Source: Hyphomicrobiales bacterium (GTDB lineage: Bacteria > Pseudomonadota > Alphaproteobacteria > Rhizobiales > Rhizobiaceae). Taken from it: a stretch of 64,000 nucleotides of DNA. Where the stretch lies: positions 493,986-557,985 of the forward strand of contig UCII01000001.1 of NCBI GenBank assembly GCA_900472485.1, in the 5' to 3' direction. Position 1 is the first letter of the stretch; the number at the start of each line of letters is the position of its first letter. Position numbers and translations under genes: made by a program. The notes beneath the pieces are model-generated. The model did no database searches and had not been told where the DNA came from. It saw only the letters and a list, made by a program, of their open reading frames with translations. Below, in pieces: positions 42,156 through 51,313 of the stretch.

Positions 42156-43106
42156 ATGGAAAAGCTGGATGAAAGCGCGCGGCGCGTTCTCGCTATCACC
42201 GGCCGGTCGAGCGGCCGGCCATTCGAAGCCGGTACGCCTCAGCAGGCGCGCATCGATTATGATGCGACTTGCCCGACGCTCCAGGGCGCAAAAGAGGCTG
42301 TCGCGTCGGTGGAAGATCGTCAGATCGCCGGTCCGAATGGGCCGATCGCCTTGCGCATCTATCGCGGCATCGGCGCTCCTTTGAAGGGTGGTTCGGGTCT
42401 CATCTATCTTCACGGCGGCGGCTGGGTGATCGGCAATCTCGAATCGCACGACGAAATCTGCCGATGGTTCGCCAATATTGCCAGATGCACTGTCATCTGC
42501 CCGGACTATCGCCTGGCGCCGGAACACAAGTTCCCCGCCGGAGTGACCGATTGCGCTGCGACTTTGGCATTCGTCGTGAAATCGGCGACAGATCTCGGCA
42601 TCGATCCCGCGCGGATCGCCGTTGCCGGCGATAGCGCCGGCGGCAATCTGGCCGCCGTTCTGGCATTGATGTCGCGCGGCGGCGAGGCCCCGCCGATTGC
42701 GGCCCAGCTGCTCATCTATCCCAACACCGACGCCGCACAGATAGCTGATAGCTATAGCCGCTATGCCGAGGGCTTCGGCTTGACTGCCGCTACGATGAGA
42801 TGGTTTCGCGACCATTACGTCCGCACCACAGCCGATATTGCTAATTGGAGGGTCTCGCCGTTGGGGACCGAAACGCTTGCCGGAGTGGCGCCGGCCTTCG
42901 TTGCAACGGCCGGTCACGACATTCTGGTCGACGAAGGCATGGCCTACGCCAGGCGGCTGCGGGAAGAAGGCGTGCATGTGGTGCATCGCCATTGGCCGGG
43001 GCAGATCCATGGCTTCGTGTCGATGGGGAGATATGTGGCAGAGGCCCGGCAGGCCGTGGACGCAGCCGTTTCAGCCTGGCACAGCTTCGAGGCTACCTCG
43101 AAGTAG
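42156..43106 (+). CDS. HSL-family alpha/beta hydrolase (carboxylesterase)
   Basis: 316 residues. Hormone-sensitive-lipase signature: LIYLHGGGWVIGN near residue 85 (oxyanion HGGG), VAGDSAGGNLAAV near 157 (nucleophile Ser), HDILVDEG near 254 (Asp) and QIHGFVSMG near 286 (His). All catalytic residues are present. It may remove acyl groups from the imported carbohydrate or glycoside (inference); otherwise a general esterase. Convergent with the LacI gene, 19 bases apart. Confidence 0.88.
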   Translation: MEKLDESARRVLAITGRSSGRPFEAGTPQQARIDYDATCPTLQGAKEAVASVEDRQIAGPNGPIALRIYRGIGAPLKGGSGLIYLHGGGWVIGNLESHDEICRWFANIARCTVICPDYRLAPEHKFPAGVTDCAATLAFVVKSATDLGIDPARIAVAGDSAGGNLAAVLALMSRGGEAPPIAAQLLIYPNTDAAQIADSYSRYAEGFGLTAATMRWFRDHYVRTTADIANWRVSPLGTETLAGVAPAFVATAGHDILVDEGMAYARRLREEGVHVVHRHWPGQIHGFVSMGRYVAEARQAVDAAVSAWHSFEATSK

Positions 43107-43125
43107 ATGAATAGCAAGCGCGATT

Positions 43126-44160
43126 TCAGGCTGATTGCCGCATGACAAGCGTTCCATTCAGACTGAGCTTGTGCGGGATCGTCTGAACCGGCGCGATCGC
43201 GTCTCCGAGCAGTGTCAGCAGCGTATTGACGCTGCTTGCCGTCATCGCGGCGAAGTCCTGTGCCATCGTCGTCAGTGGCGGGCAGGTATACCGGCTCAAT
43301 GGATGGTCGTCATGGGCCGCGATGCGCAGATTGTCGCCCTTTTTGCGTCCGATTTTCAGCCCGTGCGCGAAGGTGGCTGCCATCACGCCGAAGGCGAGGC
43401 GATCATTCGCGCAAAGGATGGTTTTGCGTGGAAGAGACTTTGTCCGAAGCAGGCTGTCCATCTGTTCATATCCGATGCGTTCGAACTCCCAGGTGTAGGT
43501 AGCATTGGTGCTGATCACCAACGGCTCGCAGCCTGCGGCTTCCATGGTGGCGATATAGCTCGCCAGCCTTTCGGGTGAGTTGTGATTGACATGCGGAATG
43601 TCGAGATAGGCCGGCGCTTCCCCGGATCGGCAGAGATATTCGACGATCGTTGCGACGCTCTGGTAGTTATCATTGCCGATGAACGGCGTGCTCCCTTCGA
43701 TATAGGTGTCGAAGTAGACGATCGGCAGGTTCTGCGCGAGTTTTTCAAAGGTGCGCGGATCGGATTTCTTCCCCAATGGCGCGACAAGCGCACCGGCCAC
43801 CTTCAAGGACAGCATCGTGTTAACCGCTTCGACTTCCAGCTCAGGCAATCCATGCGACGAGAACACGATCGGCCAATAACCCTCGTTGCGCAGCCGCAAT
43901 TCCAGGCGATTGACCATTTCTGCATAGAAGGGATCGGTGAGGGCTGGAACCAGGATGCCGATATTGCGGGTTCTCTTGCGATTGAGGTTCCGCGCATACA
44001 GATTGGGCTGATAATCCGACGAACGAAGTGCTGCCTCGATCAGCGCCCGCGTCGCCGGTTTTACACTGGTCGGATCGTCAAAATATTTGGAAAGGGTGGG
44101 GCGGGAGACACCGCAGGACTTCGCGAAGTCCTCCATCGTCTTATGCGTCAATTTTTCCAT
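43126..44160 (-). CDS. LacI-family transcriptional regulator
   Basis: 344 residues from the ATG at 44160. HTH: TMEDFAKSCGVSRPTLSKYF near residue 8-27, hinge YARNLNRKRTRNIGILVP, effector domain with ALTDPFYAEMVNRLELRLRN near 72. An in-frame extension to 44325 gives an implausible Lys/Arg-rich leader. It is the likely repressor of the sugar ABC operon and the divergent dehydrogenase/esterase pair, as it closes that region and no other local regulator exists. Confidence 0.85.
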   Translation of the reverse strand: MEKLTHKTMEDFAKSCGVSRPTLSKYFDDPTSVKPATRALIEAALRSSDYQPNLYARNLNRKRTRNIGILVPALTDPFYAEMVNRLELRLRNEGYWPIVFSSHGLPELEVEAVNTMLSLKVAGALVAPLGKKSDPRTFEKLAQNLPIVYFDTYIEGSTPFIGNDNYQSVATIVEYLCRSGEAPAYLDIPHVNHNSPERLASYIATMEAAGCEPLVISTNATYTWEFERIGYEQMDSLLRTKSLPRKTILCANDRLAFGVMAATFAHGLKIGRKKGDNLRIAAHDDHPLSRYTCPPLTTMAQDFAAMTASSVNTLLTLLGDAIAPVQTIPHKLSLNGTLVMRQSA

Positions 44161-44702
44161 CGAAAGTCGACCATTTTTCCCGCTGCCGTCTCTACTAATG
44201 GCCTTATGCGCATACATGGAAGAGAGCGCAACCAGAGACGTAAATTCCAGGCAAGTTCTTTTGCGCTTCGAGTCGCGATAAAAGATAACGCGCGAAAATT
44301 TATTATTTAACGTGTCAAAATTCAAGCTGCGGTATAGGCGGCCTGATCAAGTAGAGCGCATCACACGAAATCCCTGCTGAGATCCTTCGTTAACGCTCAT
44401 GCATATGGCGGCAAGGGGCGCCGATGAGTGGTTACCACGACTTTAGAACCACAGCCGCATACCCCGTATTCCGATATTGCGGAGTGTGAAGCGGGAATGG
44501 ATAAAGGGGGAGCTGCACGAACAGCCCGGTGGCCGTCGGCATGCATATCCTCGTGCGAATGCCAATTTCGGGCTGCGCTTCGTGCTTGCCGCGAACTGAG
44601 CCCAAGGCTTGCCGTTTTGCTATCGGCGTCGCCCCGATGGATGCCGCGTTTCTGCTGATGCAAATCTGTTATCGAATCCGCGCGACAAGCCGGCGCCAGC
44701 AT
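44161..44702. other. Unassigned interval
   Basis: About 540 bases upstream of the LacI gene. AT-rich around 44280-44310, compatible with a promoter. Several short frames (44397-44702 minus, 44428-44753 plus) have no ribosome binding site or recognisable domain. Could hold decayed coding sequence; nothing firm seen. Confidence 0.4.
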
Positions 44703-45008
44703 TCAAATCCCCGACCCGTCGAGTTGCTGGGCGTTGTCGCCTTCCCAGGGTGAGGGCATTGAGGTGCGATTGAGATTGGCCGAGGGCATCGGCATCCAGC
44801 ATTTTAGTTCCGGCTCGGCATATTCTATGATGTGTCCGGGTGACGAATCGGAGGCGCGCCAGCCCTCTGTGCCGAACTGATCGCCATTCGACCAATATGC
44901 GAGATCAACTTCTGCCGGCCCCTGTTCTGACGGGCGGATCGTGACAAGGATCCGACTGCCGTCTTTCGGAGCACTTGCCATGTGTCGCCAGCGGTCTGGC
45001 TCATCCAT
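44703..45008 (-). CDS. Small hypothetical protein (DUF551-like pattern)
   Basis: 101 residues from the ATG at 45008, which has AGGAGG 9 bases upstream. The sequence opens WRHMASAPKDGSRILVTIRP near residue 7 and continues YWSNGDQFGTEGWRASDS and ELKCWMPMP, the W-x-P-x-x-x-x-x-P-P layout of short DUF551-type proteins found in phages and rhizobia. No function assigned. Confidence 0.6.
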   Translation of the reverse strand: MDEPDRWRHMASAPKDGSRILVTIRPSEQGPAEVDLAYWSNGDQFGTEGWRASDSSPGHIIEYAEPELKCWMPMPSANLNRTSMPSPWEGDNAQQLDGSGI

Positions 45009-45310
45009 CACTTTTCCTCCTGCCTTGCTTCGGGTTGCAAGTGTCGCCTCGCCATCGAAAACGGTCAACTCAAACTTTGCGCGACCCTACATCGTCTCAG
45101 ATGTTTGCGGCCGTATATATTTCAAGGGAAGCGTGCACTGCGATACGGTCGGGGTTTTGCTGATATCCAGCGCTCCGGAACTTGCGAAATGCGCCAACAC
45201 ATTCCGGAGCACTTGGATAATCGGGTAGAGGCAGGCGATCGACCCACAGAACGAGATGATCGCCTGTGGTACTGGTCGCAGCGGCTCCGAGGTCTTGGGA
45301 CAGCGGAGCT
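45009..45310. other. Unassigned interval
   Basis: About 300 bases between two minus-strand genes. A frame at 45087-45335 overlaps the aldo-keto reductase end and lacks a ribosome binding site. No repeat or hairpin recognised. Confidence 0.4.
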
Positions 45311-46270
45311 TCAGGCTTGCATCTCTTTTTCCCACCAGCCGCGGGTGTTCACGTCCGTGGCGTCAGCGAGAGCTTCCAGCTCTGCGATGTCGTCGCCGGT
45401 GAGGGTGATATTGCTGGCTCGGACCATGCCATCGACGTGATCGGGTTTGGTGGTGCCGATGATCGGCGTTGTACCCTTAGCGATGGCCCAAGCTATCGCG
45501 ACATCGGGAGCGGCTGCATTCTGCTTCCGGGCGATCGATGTGAGCTTGTCCGTCAGCGCCTTTAGCTGAGGCAGCATGCCATTGTAAGCCTCCGCCCGCT
45601 TGCTTCCTTCAGGCAGCGGGTTCTCCGGACTGTACTTGCCGGTCAAGGCGCCCTGTTCAAGCACCATATAGGCGAAGAACGGGATAGCTTGGTTGCGGCA
45701 ATAGTCCAGGATGCCAGCTTGCTCGGAGCTGCGGTAGAGGAGACTATAGTGGTTCTGGATGGCTTCAATCCGGAACCCGGCTTCTCCAAGGATCCGGTTG
45801 GCGAGCTCGATTTCGCTCAGGTTATGGTTCGAGACGCCGACATGTTTGACCTTCCCGCTCTTCAGCAACGGTATCAGGCGCGGAGTCCACCGCGCAACAT
45901 CGGCCGGATTGTGGATCCAGTAGAGGTCGATATAGTCGGTGCCGAGGCGCGCCAGGCTCTGCTCCAGCATGTCCGCCACCGGATCATCACTGGTCCCTGC
46001 CGCCTGCGGGGTGAATTTCGTGGAGAGCTGATAGTCGCTGCGGGCGTAGCGTTTGAGTATCTCCCCAAGTAGGGTTTCTGAACGGCCCATGCCGTATACC
46101 ATGGCGGTATCCCACAGGGTGAAGCCGGCCGCATGCGCCTTTTCCGCGACCTCTTCGAGCCCAGCCTGAGTGAGGCGGCTGCCGAAGTAGCCGTCGCCAG
46201 GCTCGCCGCTGTCGCCCCATGCCCAGGTCCCCAGTGCGAGCGCGGGGATCTTGAAATGATCGATTGTCAT
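45311..46270 (-). CDS. Aldo/keto reductase
   Basis: 319 residues from the ATG at 46270 (GGAGCAAAC upstream); the much longer frame to 46780 is not credible. Tetrad: TLWDTAMVYGMGRSE near residue 51 (Asp, Tyr), LSTKF near 82 (Lys), LYWIHNPADV near 115 (His). GTTPIIGTTKPDHV near 278 binds NADP. Resembles the YajO/Tas-like group reducing small aldehydes or ketones. Divergent from an AraC gene of the YqhC type. Confidence 0.87.
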   Translation of the reverse strand: MTIDHFKIPALALGTWAWGDSGEPGDGYFGSRLTQAGLEEVAEKAHAAGFTLWDTAMVYGMGRSETLLGEILKRYARSDYQLSTKFTPQAAGTSDDPVADMLEQSLARLGTDYIDLYWIHNPADVARWTPRLIPLLKSGKVKHVGVSNHNLSEIELANRILGEAGFRIEAIQNHYSLLYRSSEQAGILDYCRNQAIPFFAYMVLEQGALTGKYSPENPLPEGSKRAEAYNGMLPQLKALTDKLTSIARKQNAAAPDVAIAWAIAKGTTPIIGTTKPDHVDGMVRASNITLTGDDIAELEALADATDVNTRGWWEKEMQA

Positions 46271-46444
46271 GTTTGCTCCATCCTTGTTCTGCAGCCGGGT
46301 TTGCTGTGACCCAGGCGCCGCTGGCACTATGATGCGTAGCGACGCCGAACCGTTAGCCTGATGCGCCAGGATTACTGCCCAATCCTCCAGAAGCCGCGTG
46401 GTTTCGCCTTGTCGCCCTCCTGCTCGCATGCGATGGTCAAGTTC

Positions 46445-47344
46445 ATGGAAACACTGACCGAAATCTCTGCATTGATTGCCCGGCACGTCTCGAAGGATGG
46501 TTTCCACGCCACTCCCATTGAACGGGTGACGCTTGCTCGATCCTCCACGGTGACGATGCCGATGCCGAACGTATATCGGCCGCAACTGTGCCTCGTCGCA
46601 CAGGGACAAAAGGAGGTCACTCTGGGCGACCGCGTGTTCAGATACGCGCCGGGCCGCTACGGGATCGTGACTTACGATCTGCCGGTGGCGGGCCAGGTGG
46701 TCGAGGCGACACCTGACAAGCCCTATCTCTGCCTGTTCCTCGATTTCGATCCAGTCATGCTGGGGCAGCTGGCGTTGCACGTGTCGCCGCCACCGGGAGT
46801 GCCCGCTCGGCCCATAGGCAAGGCAGTGTCCGACGCTAGCGCCAGTCTGCTCGATGCCGTGCTGCGCCTGCTGCTTCTACTCGACGATCCCGCAGCGTTG
46901 CCCGTACTCGGTCCCTTGACCGAGCAGGAAATTCTCTATCGCCTGCTCGCCGGCCCGGATGGTGCCAGGATGCGCCAGATCACCTCCAGCCAGGGGCGGG
47001 TGGCACAGGTCGGCCGCGCCATCGCGTGGATCGGGCAGAACTTTCGGGAACGGTTCAGCATCGAGCGGCTTGCTGCTGAAGTTGGCATGAGCCCGTCAAG
47101 CCTGCACGAGCATTTTCGCGCCGTGACGGCGATGACGCCGCTGCAATTCCAGAAGCAGCTAAGGCTCCAGGACGCGCGTAGCTTGATGCTGGTTCAGGAT
47201 ATCGACGCCACGACCGCCGCCTTCCGCGTCGGCTACGAAAGCCCGTCGCAGTTCACTCGCGAATATCGGCGCCACTTTGGAGAACCGCCGGCGCGCGACA
47301 TAGCCCGCTTGCGCGCTTCGCCGGGCTTGGCAGGAGTAGCTTGA
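46445..47344 (+). CDS. AraC-family regulator (YqhC-like N-terminal domain)
   Basis: 299 residues from the ATG at 46445; 46433 is an alternative and the longer frame from 46361 is less likely. The N-terminal AraC_N domain (PF06719 type) starts METLTEISALIARHVSKDG, with RPQLCLVAQGQKEVTLGDRV near 40. The C-terminal HTHs are FSIERLAAEVGMSPSSLHEH near 205 and DATTAAFRVGYESPSQFTRE near 252. In E. coli the related YqhC activates aldehyde reductase genes, so this protein probably controls the divergent aldo-keto reductase. Confidence 0.85.
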   Translation: METLTEISALIARHVSKDGFHATPIERVTLARSSTVTMPMPNVYRPQLCLVAQGQKEVTLGDRVFRYAPGRYGIVTYDLPVAGQVVEATPDKPYLCLFLDFDPVMLGQLALHVSPPPGVPARPIGKAVSDASASLLDAVLRLLLLLDDPAALPVLGPLTEQEILYRLLAGPDGARMRQITSSQGRVAQVGRAIAWIGQNFRERFSIERLAAEVGMSPSSLHEHFRAVTAMTPLQFQKQLRLQDARSLMLVQDIDATTAAFRVGYESPSQFTREYRRHFGEPPARDIARLRASPGLAGVA

Positions 47345-47553
47345 TTTCAGCTTTCCGGAGCATTGGCGGAGAGTCCAAATATCGCTCCCGTCGAAGACGA
47401 GGCCCGAATGCAAAAAGGCCTATCCGGGGTAAGTCTTGCAAGGAACTCACAGATCTACGAGCGGCGAATTCGCCGCCCGCTGTTCCGTTTGCATCCTCAC
47501 GATCTTGGCGATGACGACATCCCGCTCTAAAGGCCAAGGCGGCTCGTTTGCCT

Positions 47554-48922
47554 TCAGACGTCCTTGTGCGACCCAAGCCTGACTGTCGGCACGGCAAACA
47601 GCAATCCACTGCAGACGATGACGAGCGACCAGCCGAAGGCGTCGCCATTGCTTGCATAGAAGGTATCCCCGGTACCAAGCGGTACCGAATCGACAAGATT
47701 GCCTTGGCTTTTTGCGGAGGAAGTCTCTGCTATGATCCTGCCTCTGCTGTCGCTTAACGTCAACAAGCCCTGGCTGGCTGTGCGAGCGACCGCGAAGCCG
47801 TTTTCCACGCCCCGTACGATCGCCATCTTGCCATGCAGTTTTGCGTCTGCAATGAAATCCCAGGCCGGTACAAGCAATAGGCCAATGTGCCGGCCGCCAT
47901 AGGTTCGCAGGAACTGGGGAAAATCCATGTCCTTGCAAATCGCAATCCCGACGCGATCGACGCTCACCAAATCCTTGCCGGGAACATATTCACCTTCCAA
48001 TCCTGGAATAAGGTAATGCTTGTCATAGGTCAGAGCTGACAGATCGGGTCTCGTCAACTCTGCTGTGTTCGAGCGCTGTCCATTGCCAAGCGGGCGGTCT
48101 ATTCCGGCGACGATTTTCGTGTTCAACTTCACGGAAAGCTGTGCGAACTCAGGCGTCGGTAGGAACATCTTTTCCGGCGTGACGATGTAGGCAGGCCTTT
48201 GGCTCGCAACCTGTTCGATATTCTGACGGAAATCAGCGACAATTACCTCGTTGCGATCCGGTTCGTCGGTTGCGACGCCGGCAAATTCGTCGTTACTTAG
48301 AAGCGCGACGCGAACAGCTTCACCATCCGGCTGTGCCAATTGCCAAAATCCGAACAGAAGAGCAGCCAGAACCGGCAGAATCCATGCCGAAGCGGCTAGA
48401 TAATCGGTCGGTCGCCGGATCAACGTTGCAATACCGGCGGGTATGATGGCTGCGAGAAAGCTGAGACCGCTTACGCCTGCCAGCGATGCGATCTGCAGCA
48501 AAGGAAGAATGTCCACCAGCGCATAGCCAAGAGCACCGAAGCTGCCGTTCGGCGAAACGTAAGAGTATAAGAGTTCAATGGCTCCTGTGGCGACCGCATA
48601 GGCGAAGACGGCAAGGGTTGGGCTTCGCGGATATAAGGTCCACATCAGGAGGACAGAAAGGGCAAAAAAACAAGGCTTGCAACGCTACGATCCCATAAAC
48701 CATGGGAATGATACCGCCATAGAAGTAGAGCGGACCGGCCTCTGCCATCAGCCCGACCAGATAGGCCAGCACGAATGTATTCAGCGCTCGCCGCTCCCCT
48801 AAAACGTGGAGGAAAAGCGGAACCGGGCCAATTAAAACCAGAAAGCCCAAATGGCCTGTATCGCGGCTCACCGCAAGAACGGCGCCGGATACAAGCGCCG
48901 CAATCACTCCTCCCATTTTCAT
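47554..48922 (-). pseudogene. Apolipoprotein N-acyltransferase-like protein, frameshifted
   Basis: Two overlapping frames together encode one protein. Frame 1 (from the ATG at 48922) gives a hydrophobic, multi-helix start (MGGVIAALVSGAVLAVSRDT onward) up to about 48660. Frame 2 resumes at LSVLLMWTLYPRSP and runs to 47554. The switch is at a run of seven A's (48664-48670): six would keep one frame of about 450 residues. The second part has the nitrilase-type triad of Lnt proteins: Glu in TPEKMF, Lys in YDKHYLIP, Cys in GIAICKDMDF. Either a real mutation, a sequencing error or slippage at the homopolymer. It lies 3 bases after the TetR gene. Confidence 0.75.
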
Positions 48923-48925
48923 CGG

Positions 48926-49489
48926 CTAGTCCTTGTTAATAATTCTGGCTAAGCCTCGAAGGCACATGTCGGTAAAATCTTCACGGGAAAGATTGAAACG
49001 GCCGGAACGATGCAATCCGATCAACCCTTGCAGCGTCGCCCAGGAAAATATTGCGATTTCAAGCGCATCGCCTTCGCGCACCAAGCCGCGCCGCTGACCG
49101 TCTGCAAGGCGGGCTGCAAACGCTCCGATCACAGGAGAACGCCCCCCCTTGAAGTCCTGCGGATAAATACGGCCGGCGCGTGTCTTGAGCACGAAAGCCG
49201 CATCGAAGAGTGCCGGTGAATCGAGAGCGAGGTCTATGAATGCGCGGGTGACAGCATCAATCCAGCCATGGAGATCCACATCTTGAATTTGCTCGACGCG
49301 TGCTTGCCATTGCGAGAGCGCGTGGTCGCCAAGCGCATGCAGCAAGTCCGCCTTATCCTGGAAGTGCCGGTAGACCGCCATGGGCGTTACTCCAGCCCGT
49401 TTCCCGACGGCACGCAAACTGAGCTTGTCCAGGCCGGCAGCCTGCAATTCATCGAGTGCGCAGTTTAGTATGACGATGCGAGTGTTCAT
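48926..49489 (-). CDS. TetR-family regulator
   Basis: 187 residues. HTH near residues 24-48: LSLRAVGKRAGVTPMAVYRH. The remaining helices include the C-terminal TetR_C-like region ending LCLRGLARIINKD. A GTATAC-type inverted repeat lies directly upstream of its ATG, so it is probably autoregulated and also controls the Lnt-like gene 3 bases downstream. Confidence 0.85.
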   Translation of the reverse strand: MNTRIVILNCALDELQAAGLDKLSLRAVGKRAGVTPMAVYRHFQDKADLLHALGDHALSQWQARVEQIQDVDLHGWIDAVTRAFIDLALDSPALFDAAFVLKTRAGRIYPQDFKGGRSPVIGAFAARLADGQRRGLVREGDALEIAIFSWATLQGLIGLHRSGRFNLSREDFTDMCLRGLARIINKD

Positions 49490-49504
49490 GTATACGGTGT
49501 ATAC
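49490..49504. promoter_or_regulatory. Probable TetR operator
   Basis: GTATAC-GGT-GTATAC, each half itself palindromic, immediately next to the ATG of the TetR gene (49489). A bound repressor would block transcription or translation initiation of tetR and the Lnt-like gene. Confidence 0.65.
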
Positions 49505-49834
49505 TTGCGTCAGCTCGTCGTCAAGAATTCGGTTCGGTGGCTCGGTTGATTGTCAATTAGCCTGATGGCAAAGGGCGATCGCTGGCGTTTAGAATCGTCG
49601 TTGATGGATCGCGCAATGTTCTAGGGTGCCAAATCATACCTGTGTCACCTGCCACGGCCCGAGGCTGCGACATAGCTTGCGACAGGCGGCGGACGATAGG
49701 CCGGCGAGCGCAACGCGGGTTCGGGTACACGTCACTGTCCATCACATGGAAATCCCAATAGCCTTTTGTTTCCACGCGATACGAAATCGAATAACATCTC
49801 TCCTTATCGAAGATGATCAAAGAGAGCATTAGGG
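49505..49834. other. Divergent intergenic region
   Basis: 330 bases between the TetR gene (minus) and the lipoprotein gene (plus). It must carry both promoters. No repeat, hairpin or convincing small gene was seen; the frame at 49557-49829 has no ribosome binding site. Confidence 0.45.
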
Positions 49835-50110
49835 ATGACTATGCAGCCGATCGAGAAAGCGCTCATGAGGATGGTTGCCTTGGGCATTCTGATTATTGTT
49901 CCCGCTGTTTTCTTTGCTTCCTGCTCAACGGCCGGCGGAACCAGCGGTCAATCTAGGCCGGTAACCGCGAGCAAATCGACAGATCGCGACAAAGACAAAG
50001 CGGCTGAACGTCGGCGATGGGCAGAGAGAGTTGAACGAGATAATCAGCTAGCTCCAGGCGGGTCGGCATCGGGTTCCTATGGCTCTTCCCGTCCTCTCTT
50101 CACTTGGTGA
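49835..50110 (+). CDS. Small lipoprotein
   Basis: 91 residues. The N-terminus MTMQPIEKALMRMVALGILI leads to a lipobox-like VFFASC (Cys near residue 30), followed by a Ser/Thr/Gly stretch and a charged segment (DRDKDKAAERRRWAERVERD). Expected to be lipid-anchored to the outer or inner membrane. A shorter start at MRMVALG is possible. AAGAGAGC precedes the ATG region. No domain recognised. Confidence 0.6.
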   Translation: MTMQPIEKALMRMVALGILIIVPAVFFASCSTAGGTSGQSRPVTASKSTDRDKDKAAERRRWAERVERDNQLAPGGSASGSYGSSRPLFTW

Positions 50111-50312
50111 GCGATAGATTTGCAAATTGCCCGATCTCAGGCTCGAGGGAACGGGTTCGTGTCCGGCTCTGCACAAGTGCCCAGTCTCTGTCTGGATTTG
50201 CGGTCGGGGGACCCTTTGCATTGACCGAATACGGTAGATGTCGCTATCCCGCCTGCTTCCGGAGGCGCTCGCAACTGCTGTCGAGAGACCTGTGGTCTAT
50301 TCGAGCAGCTCA

Positions 50313-51209
50313 TCAGACGAGCGCATCCTTGGGGAAACCCGCAGCCAGACAGTCGATGAACTTGCGAACGGCCGGAGGAAGACCACGGCGCGTGGTGAAT
50401 ACGAGATGGACGAGACCCTTCATGCCATGCCAAGCGGGAAGGACCCTTACGAGCTTTCCCTCTTCCAGCGCCTGTCTGCATGTGTGATCGGGGAGAAGAG
50501 CGACACCCAGACCCGCAAGTGCGGCTGCCCTCACGGCCGTGAAGTCTGCACAGCCCATCCTCGGCTCATGCCTGAGCGTATGGGTTCGGCCATCGTCCGT
50601 CTCGAGAAACCAGTTCACCTCGCCCTGATCATCCGTGGTCGAGAGGGTAGGTTCGCTCGCCAAAGCTTCTATGTCTGCGATGCGGCTGGCAATTTGCGGG
50701 CTTGCGACCAAGATGCGGATCGAGTTGCCTAGCGAGCGCATCGTTAGTGAGGCATCACCATCTAGCGACGTTCGGACCCGCAACGCGACGTCGATCCGCT
50801 CCTCAATGAGATTGACTGGACGGTCAATCGCGATAAGTTGCAGCCGCACCCTTGGATGCTGCGCCAGGAATCGCGTTAGGAGGGTGGAGATCGGTTCGAC
50901 CAGCCCGGTCGGGCAACTCATCCGGATCAGACCATGCGGCTCTGATTGTGCCTCTGCGACGAGCGCTTCTGCGCGCTCGGCTTCCGCCAGCATAGCCTTA
51001 CAGCGTTCATAGAAGGATTGGCCGATATCCGTCACTCGAAAGCGGCGGCTGGACCGTTCGATCAGTCGCGCGCCGAGCCGTTCCTCTAGCCCCGCTACCC
51101 GCCGGCTAAGCTTCGACTTCGGTTCGCGCAAAGCGCGCCCTGCGGCCGCGAACCCACCGTGGGCGACGACCTCGGCAAAGTAGAATAGATCGTTGAGGTC
51201 AGATCGCAT
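50313..51209 (-). CDS. LysR-family transcriptional regulator
   Basis: 298 residues from the ATG at 51209; an in-frame reading to 51263 runs through the operator. HTH: LFYFAEVVAHGGFAAAGRAL, then PKSKLSRRVAGLEERLGARL near residues 8-48. The effector domain follows with GLIRMSCPTGLVEPISTLLT near 92 and AALAGLGVALLPDHTCRQAL near 215. It is divergent from an SDR/NTF2-like gene pair that it probably controls (inference from position). Confidence 0.88.
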   Translation of the reverse strand: MRSDLNDLFYFAEVVAHGGFAAAGRALREPKSKLSRRVAGLEERLGARLIERSSRRFRVTDIGQSFYERCKAMLAEAERAEALVAEAQSEPHGLIRMSCPTGLVEPISTLLTRFLAQHPRVRLQLIAIDRPVNLIEERIDVALRVRTSLDGDASLTMRSLGNSIRILVASPQIASRIADIEALASEPTLSTTDDQGEVNWFLETDDGRTHTLRHEPRMGCADFTAVRAAALAGLGVALLPDHTCRQALEEGKLVRVLPAWHGMKGLVHLVFTTRRGLPPAVRKFIDCLAAGFPKDALV

Positions 51210-51210
51210 T

Positions 51211-51268
51211 ATCGTTCTCCATCTGGAACGATGAGTACCAAATTTGCTGACTATATGCAGCATCGTTC
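51211..51268. promoter_or_regulatory. LysR-type binding sites in the divergent promoter
   Basis: Inverted repeat ATCGTTC-8 bases-GAACGAT at 51211-51232, and a third ATCGTTC half-site at 51262-51268. The first touches the lysR start codon region; the last lies about 46 bases upstream of the SDR ATG. The T-N11-A-like spacing suits a LysR regulator that both autoregulates and activates. Confidence 0.55.
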
Positions 51269-51313
51269 TGCTGGCATGTTTCTTTTCAACGGCAATGGCC
51301 GCAGCAAAGGAGC

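Noticed and set aside
44397..44753. Short frames on both strands between the LacI gene and the DUF551-like gene
   Set aside because: None has a ribosome binding site or a recognisable fold; possible decayed sequence but unsupported.
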